DNA from: Onthophagus taurus
Lineage: Eukaryota; Arthropoda; Insecta; Coleoptera; Scarabaeidae
Length of the DNA: 64,000 bases
Reading direction: 5' to 3'
Assembly: GCF_036711975.1 (NCBI RefSeq)
Contig: NC_091976.1
Location: 10,478,001 to 10,542,000, forward strand
Shown here: positions 11,346-22,124 of the stretch, one piece after another
Layout of the letters: every line of letters starts with the position of its first letter
Numbering within the stretch: position 1 is the stretch's first letter
Notes under the pieces: generated by a model
Seen by the model: only the letters and a program-made list of their open reading frames with translations
What the model was told of the DNA's origin: nothing
The model's database searches: none
Program-made: the position numbers and the translations under genes

Positions 11346-11399
11346 TGCAGTCTTATTTCCAAAAAACTTAAAACTTTATGGTTAAAATATATTATAGAA

Positions 11400-12305
11400 A
11401 TTTAAGTTAGGTACTTACTCTATAAGCCCGACCAACACTCATTTTTTGATAAGATTTTGGGTGTACATCATAACAAAGTTTTGGAGAAACTTTCAATCCG
11501 TGAGGATTCTGAATTTGCTCTATTTCAACTACAGCATATTATAACGTCTGCAGTAGTAATGGATTGTCACAAAGCACTGGAGGAGGCCGCGAAATACAAT
11601 CGTGTCAGAATCCAGTGGGTTAAGGGGCATTCCGGCTCCAAGGGTAACAACCACGCTGACAGGCTTGCCAAACGTACTGCCGGTACAGCGCCCTGTGCAC
11701 CCGAGCCGATAATTACCCCCTCTTTAGCTACTCACATCGAGTTAATCAAGCGCATTACCCACAAAAAATTTTTAAACGGGTGGGACCGTACCCCGGGCTG
11801 TCATCTCGCCAAGGAATTGTTAAAATATCCTTCAGCCGCAACAGCCCAGTTCTTCGTAGGGCTCGGTAAAAGTGCCCTTCGCACTGCCACAGGTCTCCTC
11901 ACGGGACACTGTAAGGTAAACAAGCACCTTCAAAACATGAAGCTTGCTGACTCCCCTCTCTGTCGAGCCTGTGAACAGGATGACGAGACGGTTAAACACA
12001 TCTTGTGTGACTGCCCCTCTCTGACCGACCTCAGAATGAGGACCTTCGGGGAGGAATGGCCGACCACAGATGACATCAGGAATGCACCTCTAGGAGCCGT
12101 CCTAGCCTTTGGTAAATCCTTAGGCTGGTTGATGTGACCAGAGTGTGTAATGGGAGGATGCACAAGGGGCCCAATGGGGCCTAAGTGTGGCGTGCGGTTT
12201 TGCATGCACTCCCCAATCCATACATACATACATACATACAACTACAGCATCCCAGTGAGCAACTTTAACAATGCCATCAGGTGTCTATCACATAAATATT
12301 ATAAA
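11400..12305 (-). pseudogene. P-element-like transposase exon split by a LINE
   Basis: On the minus strand PDGIVKVAHWDAVVE (12305-12240) continues as IEQIQNPHGLKVSPKLVM and MSVGRAYR (11537-11430), a typical P-type region with the HW motif. The LINE at 11538-12239 interrupts it between the two copies of AACTACAGCAT. Confidence 0.75.
11538..12239 (+). mobile_element. 5'-truncated LINE with RNase H end (copy 1)
   Basis: An exact 11-bp target duplication, AACTACAGCAT (11527-11537 and 12240-12250), brackets the insertion, which ends in (CATA)n. The open frame (to 12137) covers the last part of an RNase H domain (VKGHSGSKGNNHADRLAK) and a Cys/His cluster (CRACEQDDETVKHILCDC), the C-terminus of I/LOA/R1-type ORF2. 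About two substitutions separate it from the longer copy at 26231-27130. Confidence 0.92.
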
Positions 12306-12343
12306 ACTATAAGAGACCAAATGAGTAGGTACTTACCCAAGTT

Positions 12344-12783
12344 TCTGCCTGCTTAATAATAAAATTTCTAACATTTTTTAGAAGATGAGGAAAATCAGAG
12401 CAAAACCAAAGTTTCCTGTTTTCATCACAAACATGTGGACAGCTTATTTGTTCCTCCGAAATATTGAATTTGTTTCACATAGATCTGTTCCAACTAGCAC
12501 CGTCGGTTGTCACCACATCTATGAAAAAACCTGCTTTTTCCACAAGAATAATAGCTTCTAATATTAAATGATGCAGGACTGTTGAAGAGGCACAACCTTT
12601 ACTAAGAAAACAAGCTAGTGCTTGTACCCAAGACCCCCTGAAAGGTTGAAACATCATTACTAGCGCATGATCACCTTTCTGATTTTTTTGATGTTCAGGA
12701 GAGTATTTTCCTAGGTTAGTAAAACCATTAATCTTCAAAGTTTGTTTATCAAAACTAACTGTTTCGGTAAGTTTCATTTCATC
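12344..12783 (-). pseudogene. P-element-like transposase, catalytic-region exon
   Basis: After an acceptor (ACTTATAG) the frame reads MKLTETVSFDKQTLKINGFT, MMFQPFRGSWVQALACFLSK and VVTTDGASWNRSM. An in-frame TGA near 12477 follows. It then continues ENRKLWFCSDFPHLLKNVRN and QAETW up to a GTAAGT donor at 12343. DGAxxNR and the D-P-H-L segment are hallmarks of P transposases. The stop disables it. Confidence 0.8.
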
Positions 12784-12854
12784 TATAAGTAAAGTGCCTA
12801 AAAGAACAACATTTAGGTTACAAGTTACAAATTTATTTAAAATTAGTTCTTACC

Positions 12855-13196
12855 TCTTCTTTCCTCTGGCGCTATAACTGTTGATTTCATTTTCAATATT
12901 TCGAAAATAGCTGTCTGAAAACCGTAGCATCCACTCACTCTTTTAATATATTTGTTAAGAGTTGCTGCACATGGTAAAGGCAACATTTTACGTAAATGTT
13001 CATATACAGCTTTGCTTTTAATTCTAATTAAAATACACTCATATATCCAAATGAGTGTATAGCGTCTATTTTTTGGATTTGCAACTTTGGCGGATGCAAT
13101 ACAAGTTTTGACAGCTTCTTGTTGATACAATGGCAAATCACTAATGACGTTTTGCACAATTTCGTTACTTACCATAGAGCATTTTTTCTTCAGCAT
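12855..13196 (-). pseudogene. P-element-like transposase, central exon
   Basis: Reads YQQEAVKTCIASAKVANPKN, YTLIWIYECILIRIKSKAVY and LRKMLPLPCAATLNKYIKRV, the region between the THAP/leucine-zipper part and the catalytic part of P-type transposases. It ends at a plausible AGAG|GTAAGA donor. Confidence 0.8.
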
Positions 13197-13268
13197 TTCT
13201 ATTTCCGTATGTCATCACCTAGTTAAAAGAAATAATAACATAAAAGGTAGATAATTGAAACCGTATTT

Positions 13269-13855
13269 TTACCTTCGTTTTATTACAAAATGTTCTTTTA
13301 TTAAAACTTTTTTCTTTATTGTGTGTGAAAAATCCCATTCTAAGAATATTATTTCATTGAACCCCTCCACATATGTTGCACTCCAAAGTGTTGTAGGCAA
13401 AATAACTTTTTCTAAATTACTTCGTGCATATTGAAAAAAATTCTGCTCAACATACAAAGCACTAATAACATTAGTGTTCTCAGGTTCAGTGCAGCTGCTG
13501 CATTCATCAACTTCCATTTGCTGTTCAATTGGTAAAGATTCGGTTTTTTTCATTGAAAGTGATTCATCGGTGAGTACTGATGCCCCAATTCTTGTTTGAG
13601 GAGCCTTTCTCTGGTTCTTAATTGTTGTTAAATATGATGGCAGATTTGGGAAGATACAAGGAATAGCATTGTCTTTTAACTTTGGTTTACCACGTTCTAT
13701 TTTGTTTATGGTACCATCAGGCAATGTAGTTTCATAGTACCTGATTATGTCATCGTCTAAAAAGTGAAGTTCGCAGACGACATCTGAAGACATCAACGTT
13801 TTATCCGCCCTCGGAATTGCACACCGCCACTTTTTTAATAAATCTTTGTTCTTAA
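13269..13855 (-). pseudogene. P-element-like transposase, second half of THAP domain
   Basis: The exon reads KNKDLLKKWRCAIPRAD then VVCELHFLDDDIIRYYETT. The conserved Trp, Pro and C-x2-H of the THAP zinc finger are present, which binds the transposon ends. About 130 residues of low-complexity linker follow. The first Cys pair is in the exon at 14177-14290. Confidence 0.8.
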
Positions 13856-14176
13856 ATGAGGTCCAATAAGTACATTTTTTAAGTAACTACTTTTAAAACT
13901 AGTAAACAAGTTCAAGACTATACATGACCATTTCTCTACTAATATCGGTCAATGTAAGTGTAAACAACATTTAAATTTCGCTATTTCAAGCAAAAAGTCG
14001 TAAAACGTATTTTTTGGGGGTTAGGTTCAGACAATTCGACTAAAAATCACATTTTAAATAAATCTGAATCGACCTCAATCAACATTTCAGCAATTATTCA
14101 ATGAATTATTCTACAATCAACATTATCAACAGTAAAAATTATCAAATTAATGAATAAATATGCTTGAACTACATAC

Positions 14177-14290
14177 CTTAGCTGCTTTGAACAAACTTTT
14201 ATTTTTGATGTTATTCAGTTTATTTCTTTTTACCACCGACGGATAACCACTCTTGCAAGATGGCACAAAACATGAACTTTTTGTATTCAT
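14177..14290 (-). CDS. P-element-like transposase, THAP exon 1
   Basis: Starts at ATG 14290 and reads MNTKSSCFVPSCKSGYPSVV, ending FKAAK at a GTATGT donor. C-x4-C near the N-terminus is the first half of the THAP C2CH zinc finger. This exon is too short for a long-ORF search. Confidence 0.75.
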
Positions 14291-14555
14291 TTTAGTTTTC
14301 TTTGTAACACGATTTAAATATAACAAAAAACAGTTTTAATTCACACACAAATCAACGACCAGTATAAAAATCGCCGTGGTTTGGAACCGCAGCGCACCAA
14401 GTGTCAGTTTTTCAAACTAGCTTTAACCTAGAGTCAAAAAATCATCAAATCTCCGATGTCGATATGCCTCCTTCTTATAGTCCTCCGTAGCTGCTATTTA
14501 GCGATATTTCTTGTGATTTCGCTTAAAAATTGTTTTAACACGATAAACATATATT

Positions 14556-15525
14556 TTAGACATAGGGCATTCTACATAAAGTTGATCCAAAATTTTTCAT
14601 AAAATTCAGATATGAATTCATATGGTAGGGTTGCCATTTGAAAAAATTGACTTTTAGGACTTTTCTTAAGTTCAACTTTGATATTATAATTTGAACACCC
14701 TGTATAGCATTTGGAAGAACTTTACTGATCCTCCGATAATACATAACCACCACAACATTCCCATCACAAAATTTTTTTTCCGGCTGTATATTTTTACATA
14801 TTTAGATTTGTCTGTTTTCAAGGTTTATTGTTTATTTTTCAAAAAACCCTAATTATCTCCCAAACTATTAATGTTAGGTATAGGACATGTAAGATATAAA
14901 AGATGTAATATGAGACACCGAAGACGACTAAGTAATAAAATATGGGGGGTGTCATTTAAAAAAATGAAGTTATGATACTTCCAAATTTCGAAAAGTTAAC
15001 GCGCCGTAGTAAAGTGACCAAACGTTCTAGGTAGCCGTACTCGGTACCAAAAGATACTCCATCATGTTGTTTAAGCATGTTCTGAATCCTAAATTATTAT
15101 CCCAAAAATCGAGTGTTCTCTGATTTTTTAAACAAATGTCTGCTGGAACAAATTTTTCTCGAAAAATTCGAATAACTCGAGAACGACCGAATCAAATTAC
15201 AAAAAGTAAAGTTACTCATAATCCTTGAAAACACACAAATCCAAATATGTAAAAATATACAGGGTGTTCCATTTAAAAAAATAAAGTAAGTGGCAACTTC
15301 CGGTATAACCGGAAGTGCTAGAAGCCTGAAAATATTTTAGTTGAAAAGAACGCTATTGATAATAGTTAAATCTGTATTTTCAAATTTTTATTTTGGCCAG
15401 AACCATAGAAACGTCTAATGGACGTTCGTTGTGGATGACCCTGTATTAGTAAGAAAGCTATTGAGACGTTTTGAGATATAAAAGACGGCAACGTAAGAAT
15501 CGTACTAATACTATTATTTTATATG
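14556..15525 (-). repeat. Long terminal repeat of the DD41D element (TIR-1)
   Basis: Nearly the whole stretch is repeated at 60827-62912 (where another element splits it), with about 80-90% identity, and both copies end at the same base with CGTACTAATACTATTATTTT plus ATGTAG. It includes CAGGGTGTTCCATTTAAAAA, a motif shared with other mariner-type ends in the window. In the pre-inversion order the two copies would be inverted and bracket the DD41D transposase. Host sequence beyond both ends shares CAG. Confidence 0.8.
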
Positions 15526-17150
15526 TAGCTGTATATAAATTAGTATAAGACCCTTTTTTGAATTTGTGAAGTAACTTTATATATTTATGTTTTGCGGCAA
15601 ATGATAAAGCTGCAGCTTCACAACGTATTGTGTCTCTGTTACTATAATTTACAAGTTTGCCTCCAACATATTTAGCTACAGCGGAATTGTATGATTCAAC
15701 AATATTAGTATCCACGTATATCAACAAATTTGAAACATTTTGTGCTGTACGAGTTAAAGCCTCCTGAATATTTGTCCAGAGACCGCATATTTTCATTTCT
15801 TGGACAAGTGGGTTGGTAAGATAAGGTGCCTGGCAGAAATAACCCAAACTTTGACATTGTCGATGTTCATTGAAAATATGTGATGGTGTATTTTCTATAT
15901 CCTTAGACAAACTTATAATTTGTTCAGCTTCACTTCGACCTTCATTTTTTCTATGCTGAATGGCTTTAATCACACTTATGCAGATTCTCGGAATATATTT
16001 CAATAATTCCTCGCGAAGAAAGAGTGGAACTTTTATTCCGGTAGAACTGTTGTATTTCCTTGTTTCTTTAATTTTCCACACATATTTCGCAAAATGTGGT
16101 TTTTGCATTCAATTTTTTTAATTAGAGTTTTGTGACCATATGGTTGACCATAATAGTATATTTTAGCGTAGAGAACGATATCGGATTCCATAGCGGTACT
16201 GCTTTTGTTAAAATATTTATAACATTTATGAGCTGGTATATTTTCTCCCTTTTTTAAATATATTTCACAATATGATCAGTATTTATTGCGAATTCCTACG
16301 AATAATTGTTTTTCTGTTACTGCTCCTATAATACAGGCAACTCCCGATTGCGCGTTATAGTTGGTTTTATGGGACCAACTATACCATCCGAATCGATGTT
16401 ACCTAAAACCGATAAATTTATAAAAACTGATTGTTCATAAGAAATATAAAGAAATTTTTTTAAACTGTCATTTCCCGTTTTAGAAGTTAAAAAATATCTG
16501 ATATTGTGTGTCTATGTCAATTGCTAATATGTGTACCAAAATTTCAATGTAACAACAATTAAATCATGGCACCCTTGAGGTTTTTTCAATTGAACATATA
16601 ATCGATTTTCAACGTGTTTGACATACCAGCTTGTGCAGCTATTGTATGTTCATCTCGGCCTGCCGCTTGCATGGTTTCCAATAAGTTATTATGAACATTA
16701 TCGCCAAAAGAATTAAAATGGTCATAAAATGTATAGATTGACATAGGAGGAATATTCATATGTGCCAGTATTTTATCAAGTTGCGAGAAACCGCAACTAA
16801 CAGAGACAATCCCGGTAACTGCCGCCGCATTTGCGTCTAAAATGTCGTTGTTATTGTCCAAAGAAACTTCAATGTTTTTGTTACACATTACACATTAAAA
16901 CACTACGTAAACCTACACGTTTTTCTTGTATAAAATCACAATTTTGCCATCCACAACTAAATGGGGTATGAACGGATTCCATTATAATTTGCTGAAATAA
17001 TGAACCGATTTCAACAATTCTGCGTCCAGTCAACAAGGTGCCAAACTTTTAGTGGACACTGTATCCTCAACATTGTTGTCATTATCAGTATTGATATCAC
17101 TTGTGTTGGATTTTATATTACCCATCGCAGTGTCTAGTGAAGTAGACGTA
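15526..17150 (-). pseudogene. Mutator-like transposase (PF20700-type), 5' half
   Basis: Right to left: a Ser/Asn-rich head (to about 17210), TGRRIVEIGSLFQQIIMES and FSCGWQNCDF (about 17020-16930), then DANAAAVTGIVSVSCGFSQL, a degraded middle with AMESDI and IECKNHILR (16200-16090), and a last open part with HIFNEHRQCQ, DTNIVESYNSAVAKYVGGK and RDTIRCEAAALSFAAKHKY. This is the insect Mutator-like transposase family that usually carries a C-terminal YqaJ nuclease. It stops at 15526 at the DD41D terminus; the YqaJ half is at 62913-63660 on the plus strand and joins in frame (NLYT|DNNYEP). Several frameshifts. Confidence 0.8.
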
Positions 17151-17239
17151 TGCGGTGAAACAGTCTCAGGACTCTCTTTATTTTTTTGCTGTATTAATCT
17201 ACCAAAGTATAATTACTGTAGCAATATCGATATTTAATA

Positions 17240-17774
17240 ACCAAGTACGAAATATGCAACCTACAGAGTGTCTTACGAGAGTGGAAAATAGGATTTTATA
17301 GCGAAACTACAGCAGCAATGGATACTGACTGCTTGACATATCGATGGGCAAAATATGTTAATGTTTTAAGAGGGTTATTACGTCTCCATCATTTTATGTT
17401 ACACCGGAACTGGCTACTAATTCACTATTTTAATGGAAAATGTAAAATTTTACTTCGCAGTTGGGTGCATTATTTAATTATGAATCACTTTCATACGATA
17501 AATTTGTATCGTTTAAGAATTTTTTTTAAATTGTCTTTCAAAAATGTTTTTATTTTCTGGAAAACTAAACGATGCAAAGATTCGAAGAAAATTTTTTTTG
17601 CAATTTAATTGTCTATAATAAATGCTAAATAATCCGTGTGACACTTGTCTATTTACGTAATAAGTATACTAATATTTATTACCATCTTATACGAGATTTC
17701 ATGCTAATTTTAGGTTTTCTATCGCCATTGTTTATAAAGTGTCACCGAAAATTCAAAGTAAAATAAAGTATAAA
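17240..17774. other. AT-rich flank, no recognised gene
   Basis: Lies between the Mutator-like gene and Harbinger-2. The 96-codon plus frame at 17318-17608 has no recognisable motif and is probably chance. Confidence 0.4.
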
Positions 17775-18482
17775 GGCCTATTCACACTATCGATCAACGA
17801 CCGGTCAAGTCACGGGCCGGTCACGGTCAAAGCAAAATTTCTTTCCTACTAAACGTATGCATTTCACGGCAGTATATTCACACATGCGGTCTTTTTGCGG
17901 TCATGTGACCGCGGCGATCATTTGAAAGGCCTATTCACACTATCGATCAACGATCGGTCAAGTCACGGAGCGATCACGGTCAAAGCAAAATTTCTTTCCT
18001 ACTGAACATATGCATTTCACGGCAATACAGGGTGTTCAGAAATTGGCGGATAATCTACACGTAGCGACATTTTATGACCGATTCTGAATCGAAAATCTTA
18101 ATGTGAAAATGTTGTTCTACTACGTTGAAAAATGTCTTTTTCCTGAAGATGTTATAATGAAAAAATGTTAAAAACGCACTTTAAAGCAAAACAAAATAAC
18201 TTGAACAAAAAAAACTAGTTTTCAAAATTCTTTTTATTCCAAATTATAGCTTATTTATCAACACATATTGAATATTTATGATTATTTATGGATAAATTAT
18301 CCGACCTTTGAGAACCTCGTGAAAACGTATGAAGCATGGTACAACATTTTGCAATTAAGATTTTCGCTTTAGAATCGAACGAAGAATAACACTACGTGTA
18401 GATTATCCGCTAATTTCTGAACACCCTGTATATTCACACATGCGATCTTCTTGCGGTCATGCGCCGGTCATGTGACCGCGAC
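17775..18482 (+). repeat. Harbinger-2 left terminus, tandemly duplicated
   Basis: The terminal unit at 17775-17925 (ends in CATTTGAA) is repeated directly at 17928-18494, with about 90% identity; the second unit is split by a MITE at 18028-18428. Several CGGTCAAGTCACGG-like iterations occur here and at 27920-28005, candidate transposase-binding sites. Confidence 0.75.
18028..18428. mobile_element. Mariner-type MITE (401 bp)
   Basis: Terminal inverted repeats of about 38 bp start CAGGGTGTTCAGAAATTGGC and end GCTAATTTCTGAACACCCTG, flanked by TA on both sides. No coding capacity. Confidence 0.88.
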
Positions 18483-18573
18483 GATCATTTGAAAGAATAT
18501 TTGACCAGCTCAAACCTGTTGATTTCCGACGAGTGCCTGCAAGTCAGAATTCCATTGTAAAAAAGGCGGCAAA

Positions 18574-18730
18574 ATGAAGCGACAAGGAAAATTGTCGTGT
18601 GAAAATGATGAAAAGTTAATAGAAACTGTACGCGAATGTACAGAATTATACGATTTTTCAAATAACAAATATTCAGATAGTGTACACAAAGCAGATGTGT
18701 GGAGGGACATCGGGGAAAAAATAAAACAAG
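18574..18730 (+). CDS. Harbinger-2 MADF partner protein, exon 1
   Basis: ATG at 18574 opens a frame with LIETVRECTELYDFSNNKYS and VWRDIGEKIKQ, the first half of a MADF (SANT-like) DNA-binding domain. It ends at a strong donor, AAG|GTAAGT, at 18730. In Harbinger elements a Myb/MADF protein helps the transposase reach the ends and the nucleus. The rest of the domain (ECKKRW segment) is not found in this copy; a BESS-containing exon is at 26103-27440. Confidence 0.75.
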
Positions 18731-18792
18731 GTAAGTAAATACTTTTTATATACTATTTATATAAGAGGTTATATTATACAGGTTAGTACGTA

Positions 18793-19087
18793 CAGTGTAT
18801 TCCGGATATAACGAACCCTCAAGGGACCTGAAAATCGGTTCGTTATAATCGAAGTTCGTTATAAGCAATAATTTAAAAAAATCATGAATTAAATTTATTT
18901 AAATTGCAATTGACAATAATCTTGTAATATTAAATTGAATGAAATTAAACAATTTGGGAAGAAATTAAAGGAAATCAGTAAGAATAAATGGTAAATTATT
19001 AAATAGAGACATTTTCGGGACTGTTACGTTCGTTCGTTATATCCGGAAGTTCGTTATAACCGGGTGCGTTATAACCGGCTTACACTG
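18793..19087. mobile_element. MITE with CAGTG ends (295 bp)
   Basis: Flanked by TA, starts CAGTGTATTCCGGATATAAC and ends GGTTATAACCGGCTTACACTG with shared CGTTATA iterations. Resembles pogo/Tigger-type MITEs; superfamily is an inference. Confidence 0.7.
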
Positions 19088-19195
19088 TATTTGAAAATAA
19101 TAAGTATTCGTTGCAAAAAGTAAATAATAATATTCTAATATTAACAACAATAAATATTGCGTGGTAATAGCTTTGTGAAATATTTATGAAAAGTT

Positions 19196-19628
19196 TTATA
19201 TCTTTTCCAACTGCCAAGGTACAGATCCCGACTCCGAATTGAAAAAACTTGTAAAATTTTCTCGGACAAAAAATGCTTGTTGTTGAGCGTTGCCACCTTG
19301 CTTTTGAAAATTTTCAAATATACACTGATTTTGTGCATTCACTTGTGTATCGCTTTCAGAGTGTGACAGGTTATTATTTCGCAAATAGTTGTGTAAAATA
19401 CAGGTAGTTAAAATAATTTGTTCGACATAGTCCGGTTTGGAATGAATAGTTCGAAAATAAATTTTGTATCGTTGCGTTAAAATGCCAAACGCATTCTCCA
19501 CAACACGTCTGGCACGACAGTGACGTTAATTAAACACCCTTTTTTCTATGGCATCACATGTTTGGGTTTCTGGGTATGGGCGTAGTAGATTGACTTTCAA
19601 GGGAAATGCAGAATCCCCTAATATGTTT
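19196..19628 (-). pseudogene. Harbinger-2 transposase, 3' part
   Basis: Reads NILGDSAFPLK (second catalytic Asp), LLRPYPETQTCDAIE, then after a frameshift RARRVVENAFGILTQRYKIY (Glu) and TTCILHNYLRNNN. It is the C-terminal half of a DDE_Tnp_4 protein, cut on the right by the gypsy-Y LTR at 19629. The segment with the first Asp (DGKH) is lost between here and 25796. Confidence 0.85.
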
Positions 19629-19781
19629 TGTCTCTACTTATAATAATTAAGACACCACTTTAGTTAACTGTTTATTATCAATTACTGTTACAACTATTAC
19701 ACACGTTCATCTAGTTGTCTAATACTAATGCGTATACTATCCGAAGCACATGCACATGCAATCCATGTTGCATACATAACA
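19629..19781 (-). repeat. 3' LTR of gypsy-Y (153 bp)
   Basis: On the minus strand begins TGTTATG right after the purine tract CTTAAGGGGAAGG (19782-19794) and ends AGAGACA. Very short LTRs are usual for Mag-like Ty3/gypsy elements. The 5' counterpart is absent; the other end carries a different LTR. Confidence 0.75.
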
Positions 19782-20072
19782 CCTTCCCCTTAAGTCATTA
19801 CAAAGTCTTTAAATTTTGCTAGAAGTTTCGGATGTCTTACACTTCTCCTTAAACTGGTATTCGGGTCTACATCAGTCTTATCATTTAGGTTACAATTTGG
19901 TATTGAGTCACAATCAGTTAATTCAAGGACGGCCTTAAATGGTAGCTATTCCTTCTAATTAACTGATTGTTACCTTTATAAATAATATATGATTTTGGCG
20001 TATCAGCTTTACTTATAACTTTAGCATTAACCCACTGTTTTGTTCCCTCTTCACGTACTACCACATTATCTC

Positions 20073-21527
20073 CTAGGCTTTTCTTTCTTTAGTTTTATTG
20101 TCGTAATACTGTTTTGCCAAATCCTGTTTTTTAAGAATTTTTTCTTTAATTTTATTATTGTTATCTTTAGGTGTTGTGGATAACGTTAAACTAGGCAACT
20201 TAGTTCTGAATTTACGGTTGGTCAAAATCAGAGCAGCTGTTAAACCAATTCCTATTATAGCTGTATTGCGATAATTTAACAAAGCTAATTGTAAATCACA
20301 ACCCTTTTTTAAAATCGATTTCGCAATTTTGACCGCACTTTCAGCTTGATCATTTGACCTAGGATATCGAGGACTACTTGTCTTTACTTTAAAGCCCCAC
20401 TCTTCCGAAAACTTTCTAAACTTATACGAACCAAAAGGCATATTGTCAGCTATTAATTCCAAAGGGATTCCGTGCGTGGCAAATACTACTTTAAATTTAT
20501 CTATTAGCTCAGTGGCTGTTTTGCTGTGTATTGGTAGGATTTCCAGCCATTTTGAGAAATAATCAACAATTACCAAATAATCTTTCGCGCCATAACTGCA
20601 AATGTCTGGTGCCAATTTAACAAACGGTTTGTTTGGAATTTTATGATTAATTAACGGCTCTTTGATGTTTGCAGGCCTATACCTTTCGCAGATATGACAT
20701 TTTCTGACATAATGTTCAATATCGCTATTTAGTCCCGGCCAGTATACTGAACTTTTTGACATAGATTTCATCTTGACTATGAAACAGTGATCTTCATGTA
20801 GCACATTTAAGATATCATTGCGTAATCTAGTAGGCACAACTACCCTCTCCTTATAAAATAGCAAGTTCTCAACTAAATGCAATTCGCGTCTGATATTAAA
20901 GAATGTATTCATATGACCCTGAAATTTTTTCATAGGCGAACCATCCATGTAATACTTTTTTACTGTCGCAAGAATTTGATCAGCATTTGTTTCATTCCTA
21001 AACATTTGTTTTTTCTCCTCTGTCATATTTATGTAATTCTTTACACTAATAGTATGAATAACTTCTAACATGTCTGGATCATCATCTACACTATCTTCCA
21101 AAAAGGCTCTCGATAGAGTATCCGCCACAAACATAAATTTTCCCGGTAAATATTGTACTTTAATATCATATTTAAGAAGTTTGATTTTTAGACGTTGTAG
21201 TCTGGGTGATGCAACACTTAAAATACTTTTAGTCATTATTGCTACCAGCGGCTTGTGATCTGTTAGCACAGTTACAGTTCTACCATAAACAAAAAGATGA
21301 AATTTTTTAATTGCAAAAACAATCGCAAGGAACTCCTTTTCAATCTGTGCGTAATTCTTTTCTGACTCAGTTAGTGATCTCGATGCAAAACTGACCGGTT
21401 TACCCTGCTGAAGCAAGCAACACCCCAACCCGTCCTTACTCGCATCAGTTTGAATTGTAATTTCAAGCGTTTCATCAAAATTTCTTATAATCGGAGCGTC
21501 ACATAGCAAATTTTTTACATTATTCAA
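20073..21527 (-). CDS. gypsy-Y RNase H and integrase
   Basis: 484 codons. RNase H begins TDASKDGLGCCLLQQGKPVS near residue 27, followed by EKEFLAIVFAI and TDHKPLVAI. The spacer leads to an integrase zinc finger with one His side altered (HEDHCFIVKM) and CHICERY, then the core: LAPDICSYG, ELIADNMPFG (Asp) and NDQAESAVKIAK (Glu), ending with YRNT and NRKFRTKLPSL. Mag-like type. The frame is long and open, but the Asn in ADNMPFG region and altered finger suggest decay. Confidence 0.88.
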   Translation of the reverse strand: MNNVKNLLCDAPIIRNFDETLEITIQTDASKDGLGCCLLQQGKPVSFASRSLTESEKNYAQIEKEFLAIVFAIKKFHLFVYGRTVTVLTDHKPLVAIMTKSILSVASPRLQRLKIKLLKYDIKVQYLPGKFMFVADTLSRAFLEDSVDDDPDMLEVIHTISVKNYINMTEEKKQMFRNETNADQILATVKKYYMDGSPMKKFQGHMNTFFNIRRELHLVENLLFYKERVVVPTRLRNDILNVLHEDHCFIVKMKSMSKSSVYWPGLNSDIEHYVRKCHICERYRPANIKEPLINHKIPNKPFVKLAPDICSYGAKDYLVIVDYFSKWLEILPIHSKTATELIDKFKVVFATHGIPLELIADNMPFGSYKFRKFSEEWGFKVKTSSPRYPRSNDQAESAVKIAKSILKKGCDLQLALLNYRNTAIIGIGLTAALILTNRKFRTKLPSLTLSTTPKDNNNKIKEKILKKQDLAKQYYDNKTKERKA

Positions 21528-21653
21528 ACAATTTTCATGACCTCCAGTCCAAACAAATTCAATGTCATTTTTCAGTAATTCCCGAAGCTGTGCTGTGGCT
21601 TGTGCAAAATTTGGGACAAAACCTCAAAAGAAATTCAACATACCCAGAATTCT

Positions 21654-22124
21654 TTAGAGGTCTTTTTTATTCTTGGGTGCCTCTATTAATTTAATTGCCC
21701 TTCCACGCTCTTCGTCAATCGAAATTCCCTTATTTGAGAACAACAAACCCAAGTATTTAACTTCGTTAACCCTAAACTGAACCTTGTTCTTGTTAAACTT
21801 TACATTATTGTCCCTGGCCCTTTTTATTACTTCGCCCAGAATTTTATCATGAGTCTCTGAACTGTCAGCAGCTATTAGTAAGTCATCAAAGTAGACAATG
21901 ACCCCCTCAATATCACCAAATATATTTTGATTTATATTTTGAAAGTACTCCGGTGCCAAATTCAGACCAAACGGTAGCCTTTTAAATTTGTAATGTCCAA
22001 ACGGCGTACTAAATGAACACAAGTCACTCGACTCATCCTCTAATTCCACATGATAAAATCCATCTTTAAGGTCAAGTACAGTAAAGTACTGTTTGTTTTT
22101 TAATTTGTTACTAATTTCATCCAT
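21654..22124 (-). CDS. gypsy-Y reverse transcriptase, palm
   Basis: Reads MDEISNKLKNKQYFTVLDLK, GHYKFKRLPFGLNLAPEYFQ and the catalytic VYFDDLLIAADSSETHD. A stop near 21653 separates it from the RNase H frame (the region 21530-21650 encodes the thumb in a shifted frame). Overlaps the upstream frame by 8 bp in a different phase: a frameshift. Confidence 0.88.
   Translation of the reverse strand: MDEISNKLKNKQYFTVLDLKDGFYHVELEDESSDLCSFSTPFGHYKFKRLPFGLNLAPEYFQNINQNIFGDIEGVIVYFDDLLIAADSSETHDKILGEVIKRARDNNVKFNKNKVQFRVNEVKYLGLLFSNKGISIDEERGRAIKLIEAPKNKKDL

Larger units (their letters stand above)
9090..14290 (-). mobile_element. P-element-like transposon with THAP transposase
   Basis: A multi-exon P-element-type transposase runs right to left: THAP zinc finger (14290-13269), central region (13196-12855), catalytic/GTP-binding region (12783-12344, 12305-11400, 11345-11061) and C-terminal region (9812-9090). 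Exon joins are plausible GT-AG sites. It is broken by an in-frame stop near 12477, a LINE at 11538-12239, a Jockey-like 3' end at 10255-10790 and a fold-back MITE at 9988-10132. I could not identify its 31-bp-type terminal repeats. Confidence 0.8.

Noticed and set aside
11457..12137. 226-codon frame taken as one protein from 11457
   Set aside because: The first ~27 codons are antisense to the P-element-like exon; the LINE begins at 11538 as shown by the 11-bp duplication.
17775..18500. Possible CRISPR-like array from repeated CGGTCA units
   Set aside because: Irregular spacing, eukaryotic context and matching inverted copies at 27905-28021 identify a Harbinger terminus.
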